Of a stretch of 64,000 bases of DNA, positions 1 through 11,146 are shown one piece after another. The notes under the pieces are model-generated. The model did no database searches. It saw only the letters and a program-made list of their open reading frames with translations, and was not told the DNA's origin. The first letter of the stretch is position 1. Each line of letters opens with the position of its first letter. The stretch spans positions 476,501-540,500 of the forward strand of contig JBBBDQ010001451.1 in assembly GCA_037127315.1 (NCBI GenBank), read 5' to 3'. Made by a program: the position numbers and the translations under genes. This DNA comes from Ascarosepion bandense. Its lineage: Eukaryota > Mollusca > Cephalopoda > Sepiida > Sepiidae.

Positions 1-30
<30 letters not shown>
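1..30. repeat. (AT)n microsatellite
   Basis: Pure AT dinucleotide run at the window edge; its true length is cut off by the window. Confidence 0.95.
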
Positions 31-32
<2 letters not shown>

Positions 33-119
33 ACATGCAGTGTGGGTATCCAAAGGAGTATCCTGTACATACAGTGGTAGGATAACTCACTAAGAGAGCT
101 CTAAATATATATGTATATA

Positions 120-235
120 AATACATATAGAGCAAATATATTCGTGTAAAATCCTTTGTAGAATAAAGACGGAAGCTGACGATGGTTCGCCTGAAATAGG
201 CCTACACTACCGATTTACCATGAATAATGTGTCTG
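120..235 (+). repeat. PLE-type repeat end with hammerhead-like core
   Basis: This stretch recurs at 27352-27470, sharing AATAAAGACGGAAGCTGA and the following AATAGGCC. At 176-196 it reads CTGACGA, a GG-TTCG-CC mini-hairpin, then TGAAA, which is the order of a hammerhead catalytic core with a two-base-pair stem II. A (TA)n run follows closely, as for other repeat ends here. The family is not identified; a Penelope-type element end is the best guess because such ends carry this core. Confidence 0.4.
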
Positions 236-377
236 CCTTAATTTTTCTTATATATATATATTGCTCTGTTTAACACCTACTAGCTTTCTATATGGATTTA
301 CCTATTAATAATTTATATTAAGGAAATCTTGTTGGATTATCCTCACCGTTTACGGACTGACTGTATATATATGTATA

Positions 378-1206
378 TAGGAAACCACCTAGCATAAATT
401 CGTGTCTTCTTAATTATAATAGTGAATGCCCCCAACGATATAAGTTAGCTGTTATAAAAAACTTACTTCAACGCACACAAATGATATCTTCTTCCATATC
501 TATATTTTATAAAGAATTACACAACATTAAGCAAACACTAGTCAATAATGGATTTCCTAACTCCGTTATTGATCAATAAATTAAAATGTATCTCAACAAA
601 ATTAACAATAACTCTAACAATAATGATAATATTAATAATAATGGTTTACATCAAAATAAACATGACACTATTAACTTATACTATTGCAACCAAATACATA
701 ATAGTTATAAACAAGATGAAAAAACTCTCAAAAACATAATACGTAGAAATGTTAAACCAGTCGAAAGTAATAATCAAATTAAACTCATTATATATTATAA
801 AAAGTTTAAAACAATTGACCTCATAGTCTATAATAACCCAACAAGCACTAAACTAAATTCTTTACAAAAAAACAATGTAGTGTACCAATTTACATGCCCA
901 TTCAGAGATTGCATCTCTGATACTAATCAAAAACCTAGTACATATATTGGTTTTACCACAACCACGCCCTCCCGTAGACTTACATGTCATCTTTCTGATC
1001 AGAGTACTATTAAACAACATTTCTCTGAAAAACATAAACATGTAGGTAATATCAGACAGATTTTGCTCAACAATACGGTGATCCTTACTCATGCACACAG
1101 TAAGAAGAACCTGCAGATATTGGAGGCCATGTACATCAAATCAAAACAACCAACACTCAATAAAATCAACTTTAAAACAGGAAATAACATATTACATTGC
1201 ATTTGA
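378..1206 (+). pseudogene. Penelope-like element: C-terminal coding part with GIY-YIG-type domain
   Basis: One frame is readable from about 378 to the stop at 1204-1206, broken by an internal TAA at 577-579. The first part (from 'ECPQRYK' at about 425) resembles the segment after the reverse transcriptase in Penelope-like elements. The second part has the GIY-YIG layout: 'VVYQFTCP' at about 880, then 'YIGFTTTTPSRR' at about 943, a conserved histidine region and 'EAMYIKSKQPTLN' near the end. Penelope-like elements use this nuclease to nick target DNA. An asparagine-rich low-complexity stretch (about 600-650) lies between the parts. The catalytic reverse transcriptase block is missing upstream, so the copy is 5' truncated. 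A second copy lies at 57284-57937 and a 3' fragment at 20769-20938. Confidence 0.75.
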
Positions 1207-1573
1207 CTACATGGTTTTGTTGTCATTTCGCGCTATCTCGCGGTGTGACGTCATAAAACCGCATCGCAAACGTAAGAACTGCGTTTATTATTTTTGGTAA
1301 CTATTGCCGTTGCCAAGCGGAGTTTTATGTCAACACAAAATAAAATCGTCGGTGATGGTGGATTTTGTAATATTTCAGTTTAAACAACCTCTCTGAAGAT
1401 GGCTCATGTGAGTCGAAAGCTTAGAAAAAAACCAATAAATAATTATCCAAATGTTGGAGAATTTTTGTCTTTATTTTCAACTGAAATTAAAGCAAAAATA
1501 CGACGTTTAGAACGGCTCATGATTAAACATAATATACATTCATTGTCTCTTATATTTAATAGCATATGTCTAG

Positions 1574-1576
<3 letters not shown>
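1207..1576 (+). mobile_element. 3' UTR of the Penelope-like element, with hammerhead-like core
   Basis: Conserved non-coding tail shared with the minus-strand copies at 57284-57660 and (last part) 20769-20938. At 1393-1418 it contains CTGAAGA, a GGCTC-ATGT-GAGTC hairpin and GAAA, the order of a hammerhead core. The 57284 copy restores GGCTC/GAGCC pairing. I could not find a convincing stem I, so self-cleavage is doubtful. All three copies stop next to an (AT)n run, which suggests that the microsatellite grew from the element tail. Confidence 0.65.
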
Positions 1577-1628
<52 letters not shown>

Positions 1629-1667
1629 GCCTAGTGAGCCAGAGACCCTACCTAGGTTTCACCTAAA

Positions 1668-1746
<79 letters not shown>
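1577..1746. repeat. (AT)n and (CT)n(AT)n microsatellites
   Basis: Two AT runs (about 1577-1625 and 1701-1746) separated by a short unique piece and a CT run at 1671-1700. The intervening CCTAGGTTTCACCTAAACGG resembles a stretch near 21208-21227, so it may be a small piece of another repeat. Confidence 0.85.
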
Positions 1747-1750
<4 letters not shown>

Positions 1751-1920
1751 CACAAACATATCTTGAAATACTAAAAAGTAAATTCATTTAATAAAATTGC
1801 CATTGGTTTCAACCACGACATCAAAATCTCCGGCAGTTCTTTTTGATAGTTGCCTTGCTTGAGTTGCTGAATGCTTCCATAATCCTTGCCTTCAAATGAT
1901 ATTTGGTGTTGGAAAGAATT

Positions 1921-2197
1921 CTCTCTCTCTTCCTCCCTCGCTCTATCGATCTCTCTGAAATTGTCTCCAATACATTTTAATAAATAGTTAAAATCTCTGC
2001 CTGTCTGTCTGTATGTCTGTCTGTCTTTCTGACTGTCTCTCTCTCTCTCTGAAATTGTCTCTTTCATACATTTTGATAAATAGATAAAATCTCTGTCTGT
2101 CTGTCTGTCTGTCTGTCGCTCTCTCTCTCTCTCTGAAATTGTCTCTTTAATACATTTTGATAAATATATAAAATCTGTGTATGTCTGTCTGTTTGCC

Positions 2198-2228
<31 letters not shown>

Positions 2229-2270
2229 GTCTCTCTCCTTCTCTCTCTCTCTCTCTCTGTCAAACATAAT
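1921..2270. repeat. Minisatellite of about 85-95 bp units with CT/CTGT-rich linkers
   Basis: Three units start with GAAATTGTCTC at about 1957, 2051 and 2136. Each continues into ATACATTTTGATAAATA, AAAATCT and a (CTGT)n(CT)n run. The linkers differ in length. The minus-strand open frames across it (EREREKERDRDRQTDRQ type) are artefacts of the simple repeat. Confidence 0.75.
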
Positions 2271-2305
2271 GATCACGTGGTTTGATTGCAGGGGTGTTAG
2301 GTGTC

Positions 2306-2797
2306 CTTACAGCCATATCAAGTTGAATACACCGGTTCTCGCTCGATCACCAAAGTTAAGCAACGTTGAGCCTTGTCAGTACTTAGATGGGTGACCGCTT
2401 GTGAATACCAGGTACTGTAAGCGTTTAGTGACGGATGTGCGTTGTGGTGCAGTGGATATCGAAAGAGAAATCGGTGTGCCGAGTTCGAATTCCAGTTGAA
2501 TACCCTGCATTCACTTAAGCACTGGTGCTCTTGGGAAATGTATTAATCCGTCCCTTCCCTCCAGTTATGGGTTAAATAACAGAGTAGGACTTGGAGACCT
2601 TGCTCTTGAAATCAATTCCCAATGAATCTTGATACTCGAAAAAGAAAAAAGTATTACTAGACACAAAACTTATATAAAAACAACAATAGATTGTTGAAAG
2701 AAAAAGGTATTAACAGTAATAAATAAATAAAATTTAGTTGGTAATAAATGACCCGCCGAGATGTTGATATGCCATAAAAACAAAGCAAGCAAGCAAC
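2306..2797 (+). mobile_element. Composite SINE: 5S rRNA head + tRNA-like unit, tail type 1
   Basis: Positions 2306-2426 match almost the whole of a 5S rRNA gene, including the internal promoter regions AAGCAACGTTGAGCC and GGGTGACCGC. About 10 bp later a tRNA-like segment begins, with an A-box-like TGGTGCAGTGGATATCG and a B box GAGTTCGAATTCC (to about 2503). A non-tRNA body and an A-rich tail follow, ending in AAACAAAGCAAGCAAGC. The copy at 32484-32970 matches it end to end, so the two RNA-gene parts move as one unit. 5S-derived (SINE3) heads and 5S-tRNA chimeras are known in vertebrate SINEs. This one is a separate composite. Confidence 0.85.
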
Positions 2798-2799
2798 CA

Positions 2800-4250
2800 A
2801 CACTTCTTCCGACTTTATCGGAACTACGCGTCTGATCATTATCGGCACCTTTTTAGCCTCTGCTCGTAATGCGTGCAAGGGGATTCTAAAAGATGCTAAG
2901 CTGTTGTTAGTTGAAATAATGAAGCAGTGTATAGCCTTCCGCAAGTTCGGCAGCAAAGACTAATGTTGGCCCTGTAAAAATGTGTTAAACAGCAGCAAAT
3001 CCTCAATCTCCTCTTTAACCTATAAATTTAAGGTCCTCACATGTTCAGCGGACAAGATCGAGTGCTTTGTTTGCAGATTTTCCACCGACACAACATTTGA
3101 TTCGTCTAGGGTACCCGCACCCAACCTCTCACCGAGAACTGAGGTTCAACTGAGTGATGTTCACATTACCCCCTCGCTGGTCTCTAACATCATTTCAAAG
3201 CTTGACCCGCATAAAGCGAGCGGAGGTTAGGGAATACTAATCATTGTCCTGAAGAAATGTGCCTCTTAACTCTCCTCTGTCTTCTCCAAATTCTGCAACT
3301 ACTGCCTCTCTGTTTCTTGCTTTCCTGATGGAAGCCATCTACTGTAGCTCCTGTATTTAACAACCCTGGAGAACACTCCGAACCCTCTAATTACCGCCCT
3401 ACTAGCCTCTATCAATTTTTGGCAAATTGTTCGGGGCTATTATCAATGCTGAAGTGATTCAATAACCCACAGTCCACAGCCTATTCTCCGATAAAAAAAT
3501 ATTGTTTCCGCTTCACCATGTCTACTGCTAATATGCTAACGACCACTTCAGAGCATATATAGCAGGACCTCGATGAGTACGGCGATGCTCAAGCTGTTAC
3601 TCTCGATATCTCTAAAGCATTTGACAGAGTCTGGCACGCTGGCCTTCTATGCAAGCTACAGTGAATGTTGTAAATGGACGCTTGTTTGATCTACTCCAGT
3701 CCTTCCTTTCAAATCGCCTAATGAAAGTAGTATTAAACGGGCATGTCTCCAGATACTACGCCTCAAGGCTCTATTCTAGGTCCTACGCTTCTTCTGATCT
3801 TCATCAACTATATCCCTGATGTAATCAGATCCCGAGTAGGCATATACACTGATGACACCACCATTTACTCTGCTTCTCTCAGAAATCTCCTGAGGCTGAC
3901 AAAGCAAAACTCGGTGCTGGTTTTGAAAAGGAACTCCAATCTGTTACAGACTGGGGAAGAAATGGCTTGTAAATTTTAGTGCTTCTAAAACAAACCTGCT
4001 ATTCCTTAACCACCATAAACAATCGCTCCTACCCCAATCCACATGTATCAGGCTAGTACCCTTGAAAGTAAAATACTGCGCCTTCTCGGCCTAGCTCTCT
4101 CAGCCGACCTCAAGTGGAATGACAACAGTGAATCCATAGCTAAATCTACTGGTACGATGGTCGGTTCACTATATAAGACCAGGACATTTTTGTTGTCTGA
4201 ATCCATCTTGCACAGACATAAATCTATTATCCACCCGTGCATTTTATAAC
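2800..4250 (+). pseudogene. Jockey/CR1-like LINE: reverse transcriptase relic
   Basis: A decayed reverse transcriptase is spread over several frames. From about 3060 there is the pre-RT segment, including 'SNIISKLDPHKASGG' near 3188-3228. Further on are 'LDISKAFDRVWHAGLL' near 3600-3650, the catalytic block 'GSILGPTLLLIFINYIPD' near 3767-3820 and 'VGIYTDDTTIYS', where YTDD replaces the usual Y/FADD. The thumb region follows at 4073-4240. Many stops and frameshifts show that it is dead. The 3' end of this family is absent here but seen at 21440, 22240, 24690 and 58700. Confidence 0.8.
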
Positions 4251-4452
4251 CAATAAACTTTTGACAAAGTGTTAGATGCAGAATGTTTTCTAGATCACCA
4301 TAAATATAAGTTGTTATAAAATTCTTAACATTTAGAAGAGGAATTCTAATTTTTTAACAAGCACGTGTATTATTTAGAAATAAACGATGCTTAATAACAT
4401 CTTTCGTTGATTAATTTATAAGTTAATTTAATAACAAAAAAAAATTATTAAA

Positions 4453-4615
4453 TTCGTGAGTATATCGTTGTGATATTCTCACTCGTCAGGACTGGTTTGC
4501 TGTTGGGTCCTGGTTTTTTCTTGTTTATATAAAGCATGATATATAAAATAAGAAAAAAGGGGGGCCCAACGGCAAGCCAGTCCTGACTAGTGAGAATATA
4601 ATAACGGTGTCTTCA
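4453..4615. repeat. Inverted repeat with hammerhead-like cores in both arms
   Basis: Arms at about 4475-4521 and 4551-4597 are near-complementary (ATTCTCACTCGTCAGGACTG against its reverse complement) around a 29-bp AT-rich loop. Read on the minus strand the left arm gives CTGACGA, GTGAG..CTCAC, GAAT. Read on the plus strand the right arm gives CTGACTA, GTGAG..TTCAC, GAAAC. These look like two inverted copies of one decayed hammerhead-bearing repeat end. Confidence 0.55.
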
Positions 4616-4820
4616 CGAAACTTCCAAGTCAGCATGAACCTGCTCAGTTAAAGAAACACACTCTTTGTGATTATCAACGCCTTATCTCTATCCCGATATC
4701 GAGTACTTTTCGATAAAAACCTGCTTGCCAAAATACATTTTATCAGTAAAATCACAGAAAAACAAACAACCTGGGCTCTAAACTTTATCACAACTCAACA
4801 CTATATATACATCTCTAAAT

Positions 4821-5055
4821 GAAATTATTTGTTTGAACGTTCCTTTTTAATCGATAGTCGTATTTGAGTAGATATTCTGTTTTTAATCAAACAGTATATT
4901 TATTTCTACCGGCCTGGTTATTTACGATAAATTTTGTTACGAAAATGTGCGTCATTCGGCAGGATTCGAACCTATAAATATACTGTTTGATTATAAACAT
5001 AATATCTACTCAAATACGAGTATCCATTAAAAATAATCTTCAAACAAATAATTTC
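4821..5055. repeat. Inverted repeat (80-bp arms) with tRNA-like B box in the loop
   Basis: Arms 4821-4900 and 4976-5055 are reverse complements with few mismatches (GAAATTATTTGTTTGAA against TTCAAACAAATAATTTC at the ends). The 75-bp middle holds GGCAGGATTCGAACCT, the reverse of a tRNA T-arm/B box. A related single-arm copy lies at 48140-48390. It could be two inverted SINE copies or a foldback element. Confidence 0.65.
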
Positions 5056-5475
5056 AATATGTCGGTTGTTAAACCATTTTGTTAATCTTCGGTATTTTCC
5101 GTAACATCTCTAAATGTATATAAATAAAAAGACATGAGTAGAAACCATTCATTTCATCATCTGTGAGACTTTATCAAGGCAAATATAGGATTTATTTAGT
5201 TGCACGTGTCAATAGTTTATTATGGCGCTAAAATTTTGAAAATATGAATAAACATTCAGTCGGCGGTTGAACGTTTTTGGCCAAAACATGTGGAAGACAT
5301 AACGTGCCTCAGTTCGAATTCAAGCAGAGGACGATAAATCTTCGCAAACATATTTCATTGAATGCTATAGACATATTTTGTCTATATCTTTTTATATTGA
5401 TAATTTCTAGTTATCCAACCAGCTTCTTGATAATAATATCAAATTCATATTACCATCAAGAAACTTATTAGATAA

Positions 5476-5478
<3 letters not shown>

Positions 5479-5538
<60 letters not shown>
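5479..5538. repeat. (GT)n microsatellite
   Basis: About 30 GT dinucleotides; the cysteine-valine open frame over it is an artefact. Confidence 0.95.
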
Positions 5539-5539
<1 letters not shown>

Positions 5540-5734
5540 TAGAGACACTGGTTTTTGCTAGATTTACACCAACCCACTCCTTATTTGTCTCTGGTTTTCA
5601 CTATATTAGCTCGTATACTGCATGTAGGTTCATAATCGACGAGACAGAGATTCAGTATTACTAATCATTCTACAGAAATAAATATATAAACACTTGCTAT
5701 ATATATATATATATGTATAATTGTACGTGTGTCT

Positions 5735-6101
5735 AAGCCGCATGCACTCTAGGTGGGTTGAGCCAGCTTTTTCCCTGACAGAGAAAGTTTCATTGGGATT
5801 TGTTTAAGAGCAGGGTTTCAAGTCCTACCCTGTTATTTAATCCACAACTGGAGGGAAGGGAAGGATTAATACCTTTCCCTGGGGTACTATCGCGTAAGTG
5901 AATGCAGAGCATTCGAAATCGGCTCACTGATTTCTCTTTCCGAGCCGACATCCATTGCACCACAACCCACGTCAGTCAATATACGCTTACAGCACCTAAT
6001 ATTCCCAAGCGGTCACCAGTCTAAGTACTGACCAGACTCATTGTTGGTTAAATTCGGTGATCGAACGAGAACCGGTGTATTCAACGTGATATGACCGTAA
6101 G
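5735..6101 (-). mobile_element. Composite 5S-tRNA SINE, minus strand, tail type 2
   Basis: On the minus strand the 5S rRNA-like head runs from 6101 to about 5983, then the tRNA-like unit follows (TTGTGGTGCAATGGATGTC, then the B-box region, which has lost some bases). The body then ends in GGCTCAACCCACCTAGAGTG near 5744-5763. This tail differs from the copies at 2306 and 32484 but resembles 15889-16340, so the family has at least two 3' tails. Confidence 0.8.
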
Positions 6102-6204
6102 ACGTATAATTGTATATATAATTATGTTTAATTATTATTATTTGTAATAATTATACATATAATTATAGGTATAATTCCATATATATATAATTATATGTAG
6201 CATT

Positions 6205-6205
6205 G

Positions 6206-6255
<50 letters not shown>
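6205..6255. repeat. (AT)n microsatellite
   Basis: AT run following a repeat region rich in ATAATTAT palindromes (6110-6205). A second AT run lies at 6401-6445. Confidence 0.9.
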
Positions 6256-6258
<3 letters not shown>

Positions 6259-6316
6259 CAAGGGGGTTTGGCTTGTTTTTAACCTTTTAAAACTCTTCAA
6301 CTTGAAATAAATCTCC

Positions 6317-6369
6317 TCACTTGATAAGACACAAGTAGTGTCGAAACAACATTGCTACTTTTGTAGTGA
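6317..6369 (+). ncRNA. Decayed type-I hammerhead ribozyme
   Basis: In order: TCAC (stem I 5' strand, 6317-6320), TTGATAA in place of CTGATGA (6321-6327), GACAC-AAGTA-GTGTC (perfect stem II, 6328-6342), GAAA (6343-6346), CA...TG closing stem III (6347-6348 and 6362-6363), cleavage dinucleotide TA (6364-6365), and GTGA (6366-6369), which pairs perfectly with TCAC. All helices survive but the core has two substitutions, so it is probably inactive. An (AT)n run follows downstream. Confidence 0.6.
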
Positions 6370-6397
6370 CATCATAATATATTTATCTTATAATTTC

Positions 6398-6445
<48 letters not shown>

Positions 6446-6446
<1 letters not shown>

Positions 6447-7781
6447 CAGTTATACATACATACATATATACATACATATAGTCTTCGACTACTAAATGAA
6501 AGTAGTGTTATCGATGCTGCATAGAAACTTATAAAACACACGGAAACACAAAACTCCGGTGTGCCTTCAGGTTTCCCGCTCTGAAGCGATAGGCAAACGG
6601 CTCAGCGAACGTTGTCGGAATTGCTGAACTGTAAAAGAACCTAAAATGTCTTTAATCGAATCAATCATTTAGTTCTCTGTTCGAGAACACGACTGGTTCG
6701 AATAAATATTCCCCATACCTGATCAAAAGAATGCAACAGTTAACAAAAGCGTTTTGAATCATTTAATGAAAACGCCATTTAGATATGAGTTACCATTTTG
6801 ACCTTTAATGACAAAGGTGCTGAGTTCTAATCTCAACAATCATCAATCATTTTTTTACCAGACATTGCACTTTCGATTTAACATACATTTCGTTCTTTGT
6901 AGGATATTCTGAAGGAGAAGATCTTTCTCTGAAATACTGCAAAAGTAATCTCCATCCGACTTTTATTGAGAAAGATGAATAACTTTTGATCTGATGCGCT
7001 TTTGCCAGAATGACGGCGGCGCATAATGAAACCAATTTCCCCGATTGTCGAAAATGCAGTGGGTATTTCCCTCGTCAAGTGGTTAACCAAGAAAGACGTT
7101 ATTATCTGGTGTAGATGACTGCAGAATCAAATAAAAAGCCAGCGAGCAATAACTAATTAGCTCATATATAAAATAGGATTTGTTTATTTTTAATTCGAGT
7201 ATAAACAGGTCAGGGTTAATGTCTTCTCCTTTCACTCAAGTGCAAAAGTGACTAATATCTACGTTTTGGATTCAGTTAGGCCTATTTTAAAGTTTTGACT
7301 CAAGATTTTGGCATTAAAATCCCCTCCACGACTGTAAATAATAATTTTTGTAACAATAAAGTTAATGCCGAAAATATTTTTTTGACAATTTTTCAACCGG
7401 ACAAAACTTTTCCTTGCATAGTAATCAACACATTTCACTTGATTAGAAAGAAATTAATTTTTCAAACAATATGTGCATTATAATTGTTTTTGCATTGAAT
7501 TATATTTTCAGAGGCAATGGTATGCGCAATAGAGTAAGCTCATTTTTCAATTTCTTCCAAAAATCAACACGGCACTTAATTTGAAAGCTCGAATCTGATG
7601 AGATAATTATTGCCACCAAAAATTAGTCATATCTTTAGTCAATTTTAAAAGCCTTTTGTTTGAAGATCGTCTCAAAATATACAGAAATACCTAATTTCTG
7701 CAAAATTCTTTATACAGAGTGAATTTATGATTTTACTATATCACGAATGAATTCAAATTGATATTTTTTTGTATTAGATAC
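6446..7781. other. No recognised element
   Basis: AT-rich sequence with no coding signal I can place and no clear internal repeat. It includes a TACA/TATA-rich start (6446-6480). Short open frames here show no family resemblance. Confidence 0.5.
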
Positions 7782-8148
7782 TGTTGGGGATCACCCTTTT
7801 TTGCACATAACAATGGACTCGCCTGATGTGTGCATATAATCCTGCCTATACAGAGAACGGCGAGTAGTTAGAGTAGTTGCAAAGTTAGTTGCAAAGAAGT
7901 TGTAGCATTGTAAAGCAGTTGTTTAGTTGGTCAGTATCTTGGTGCAGAGTTAGTTGGAGTTGTTGGATATAGACCCATTACCCGGACATACTATTTCACT
8001 TCAGGACTGTATATAATTATTTCTACTAATAGTATTCCTGAATTGACTAACCCGTGTTCCAGTTTGTATATCTTGTTTAATATAACTTACAATTTTCTAT
8101 CTCTATATCTTTTTTGTTATTTATTATTTTGTGTTGTTTCTCACAACA
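7782..8148 (+). mobile_element. Solo LTR of an LTR retrotransposon (367 bp) with 5-bp target duplication
   Basis: The element starts TGTTGGGGATCA and ends TTTCTCACAACA, giving the TG...CA ends and short TGTTG/CAACA inverted termini typical of LTRs. It is flanked on both sides by GATAC (7777-7781 and 8149-8153), a 5-bp target duplication. The LTR at 36441-38019 shares both ends but carries a large internal expansion. No gag-pol sequence is adjacent, so it is a solo LTR left by recombination. The superfamily cannot be told from the LTR alone. Confidence 0.85.
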
Positions 8149-8303
8149 GATACATGGAATGGAAAGTATATTCATACCAGAATTCTAATTATATATCCCT
8201 AGAAGAAAAATATGCAAGCTTTTTTCTACTGTATTCGATAAGTAAAACAGTCAAAAAAATAGCCACTCAGTAAATAAGATTTCTTAGTTCATTTGTGAGA
8301 TCA

Positions 8304-9041
8304 TCTAAACTTATATATAAATGGAACTTTGTCTGTGTGTGTGTATGTGTGTTTCTGTGTGTGTGTGTCCGTTACCTATAGACACCGAAACGGCTAAACC
8401 GATTTTCTTGAAAATTTACACAGTTGTACTATAAGCGTCTGCGAGTGTTCTTAGCTAGGTTTTGTGTTGAGGTACTCCCAATAAATATCGAAAATCGATA
8501 ATCGAAAAAATCGGGTTATAGAAGGAGTGGTCCGACTTTAATCAAATTTGATACAACCATAGGCAAAGACATAAGAAACGATATTCAGAAGTTTCAAGGT
8601 TGCAGTTCTTACAATAGTGCAGAAAATCAATAATATATATTTATAAAAGGCAAGATGTTTGTGTGTGTGTCTGTTTATCTGCCTGTATGTCTGTATTTTT
8701 TTAGCCCTTTTATTTAATTTTTGCTTCGGGTTTGGCTCTAAGTAGGTATAATTGTGGTTATTAGTCTCAGCCATGATACCATTTACTCAAAGGACTTATT
8801 TAGCCTTCAAATTTCAGTTTACGACGAAAAAAACTTATTTGATATCGATACCAGTAAATCAAAATAAATAAATTTGACTTACATCCATTCATTTTTCTTT
8901 CAGTCTACGGTTTCGCTTTAACTGGAAACGATTATTGCTTTTTAATCTTTCGTGCCAACGTCCAAAGAGTCTGAGCTCCAGGACCATGGCTAAATTTTAA
9001 AGCTTCCATTACACCCGAGCAACACCGGGCTATACTGCTAG
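8304..9041 (+). mobile_element. Non-autonomous Helitron-like element with nested insert
   Basis: It starts TCTAAACTTATATATAAA and ends in CCCGAGCAACACCGGGC (a small hairpin, CCCG/CGGG) about 10 bp before the terminal CTGCTAG. It sits between A (8303) and T (9042) with no target duplication. TC start, sub-terminal 3' hairpin, CTAG end and A|T target are the Helitron hallmarks. The minus-strand copy at 12728-13290 is collinear except for about 200 bp at 8637-8837, which begins like another TC...TTTATAAAAGGCAAG Helitron 5' end and is probably nested. No Rep/helicase is encoded. Confidence 0.7.
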
Positions 9042-9699
9042 TATTAAATAAAACCGAAACATAGATAAAAGTGCATATAACAGTTGCACACAAATTATAA
9101 CACGACATGTTTTCAATTTGCATTAGAAATGGCACTAAAACTATTGCACTGCATAATTGTAACATCCCAATAGAGCAAAATTGTTCAGTATAATTTCCTT
9201 TTCAAGCAAATGAAGGTCTTATTTGATGGCACAATTATTTTATAAGAATGTGATTGTAACACGCATCCTGTCCATATAAGATTTGTAAAGCTTCAGGAAA
9301 TTAGAAATTTTATAAGAGTGTGCTATAAGGCTTTCACTCATCCCCGGAATGAAATTGCAAAGCTACGATTTTGGATTTAATCTTCAAATTGTTTGTTTTA
9401 AAAATCGGTAGGGATTAAAAAAGTAAAGGGTATTTTGTGACATTATTCCTGATGTCAAACCTTAACTTTCAAATTCAGTAAGATACTACGGTTCAAAAAT
9501 CCACCTTTCTTAATCTGCAAGAGTATGTATGAATACCAACATTAGGATTGTATATAAATTTAGATGCCAAACGAGAATATTTCATGTTATATAAATGACT
9601 CAGTGTAAAACTTAAAAAATAGCACGGCAATTTTGCTATGAAATGGTAATGAAGCTATTACACTTGTCTATATTTCATTTACAGTTTTTACATTATTAC
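9042..9699. other. No recognised element
   Basis: AT-rich non-coding sequence between the Helitron-like element and the Penelope-like element; nothing recognisable on either strand. Confidence 0.5.
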
Positions 9700-10722
9700 T
9701 ATTGTTACTATTTGTATGACGTTTTGGCCGTTGTATGCTCCGGCCTTCTTGAGGTGATATGAATTTCGAACCGAACCCTTTATTACAATCATTCTCATCT
9801 CTTGCGCAGTAAGTCATGAGTTATCTCCCTGTAAGTTACTTGCTGTAGCCTGATATTGAACTCGCAACTATTTGGGTCATGTCACATGAACTAAACAACT
9901 AACATCGAAGAGCGTACATACAGTCCTTAGTCATGTCCTATTTCGTTGGGGATCTAACTCGGGTGAGGTACCTGCGAAGTGTAGAACCACTTCTGAAGAT
10001 GGTCCTGATGTTATATGGACCACAGATCCTTTGTATTTTCTCCAATACCCTCTTCACATAGGGTAGACAGACCGAGGCTGTTTTCTGAGAGTTGTTATCC
10101 TCATGCACCCTCCTTTCCTTGTATGTCAGGGTTGTTGTCATGTACCCTGGATAATTGTTTCATTGTAAGGTACTGCTTATACTGACCATTTCCTGTTCGT
10201 ATGACTCTGGATCGCTGCTTATGACTTATGCTCGATGTTGCAGACAGTGGACTATCTCTTTCTTTACATTGTGTGGGCGGTGGGAGTTGAAGTTGAGGTA
10301 TTGTCTGGTGAATGTTGGCTTACGATATACAGATGTTTTGACCTCCAGGAATGCCAGTTTGTTGTCACTCTCTTTCTCTATAGTGAACTGTATGGATGGT
10401 CATATTGAGTTCACATGGTCGAGTTTTGTCTGGACCTCCTCCTGGTGTGTCCAGAATATGAAGGTGTCATCAACGTATCTCAGCCATAGTTAGCTTTAAA
10501 ACTGTGGATTCTAATGCCATCTCTTCAAAGTATTCCATGTATATGTTAGCTAGTGATGGTGATAATGGCGAGCCCATTGCCAAGCCTTTATCCTGCCGAG
10601 ATATGTCTGATCTCAATCCGAAGTGTGTTGTTTGTGTGCAGAAAGTCAGCATCTCCATAAGTTTGTCTAGTGGTACACTGGTACGTTCTCCAAGGGATGA
10701 GTTCAAGGCCAGTCAGCGGTAA
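9700..10722 (-). pseudogene. Penelope-like element: reverse transcriptase relic and 3' region
   Basis: On the minus strand from about 10720: 'SSLGERTSVPLDKLMEML', then the RT block 'GLAMGSPLSPSLANIYMEYF', a frame change, the pieces of 'RYVDDTF' (about 10485), then 'RSGSTLRRYLTRV' at about 9965. That is the usual order in Penelope-like elements just before the GIY-YIG domain. The GIY-YIG part itself is not readable. A 3' region at 9710-9790 matches 19060-19150 and carries a hammerhead-like core remnant (CTCAAGA, GGCCG..CGGCC, AAAAC on the minus strand). Stops and frameshifts show that it is dead. Confidence 0.8.
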
Positions 10723-10814
10723 ATAACCTGCTTTAATCTCGACGACTTTTAGATGCAGCACTTTTAAGTAACATATCAATAAAATTTGACTGTTATATGA
10801 TATCTGTTTTCTCA

Positions 10815-11125
10815 TATGTGCGTTGTGGCGCATTGGATATCGGCCCGGAACGAGAAATCGGGGAGCCAAGTTCGAATTCCAACCAAATTCATTGCATTCA
10901 CTTACGCGCAAATACCCTTGGGAAAGGTATTAATCCGTCTATTCCTTACAGTTATGGGTTAAATAACAGGACAGATTGGGTTCTATAGCCTTGGTCGGCA
11001 AACAGTCTACCGCAGAAAGTAATGGTAACCTACTGCGGGATAATCTTCTGCCCAGTCAGTCATGTATCTTTCGAGATATGATCGCCCAAAGCGTGTATCA
11101 CGTATGGTACTTAACTGACTGACTG
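10815..11125 (+). mobile_element. tRNA-derived SINE (TGACTGACTG-tail family), full length
   Basis: Starts ATGTGCGTTGTGGCGCATTGG (A-box region), B box AAGTTCGAATTCC near 10871, then a body with CTACCGCAGAAAGTAATGG and the end CTTAACTGACTGACTG. The first ~200 bp are shared with the tRNA part of the composite 5S SINEs. At least 10 full or partial copies occur in this window. Cephalopod tRNA SINEs of this kind are known; I have not matched a named family. Confidence 0.85.
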
Positions 11126-11146
11126 AATATAATAGTTGGAATCATG

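Noticed and set aside
2306..2426. A functional 5S rRNA gene
   Set aside because: It is joined at a fixed point to a tRNA-like unit and a SINE tail, and the same composite recurs three more times with substitutions, so it is a retroposed SINE head.
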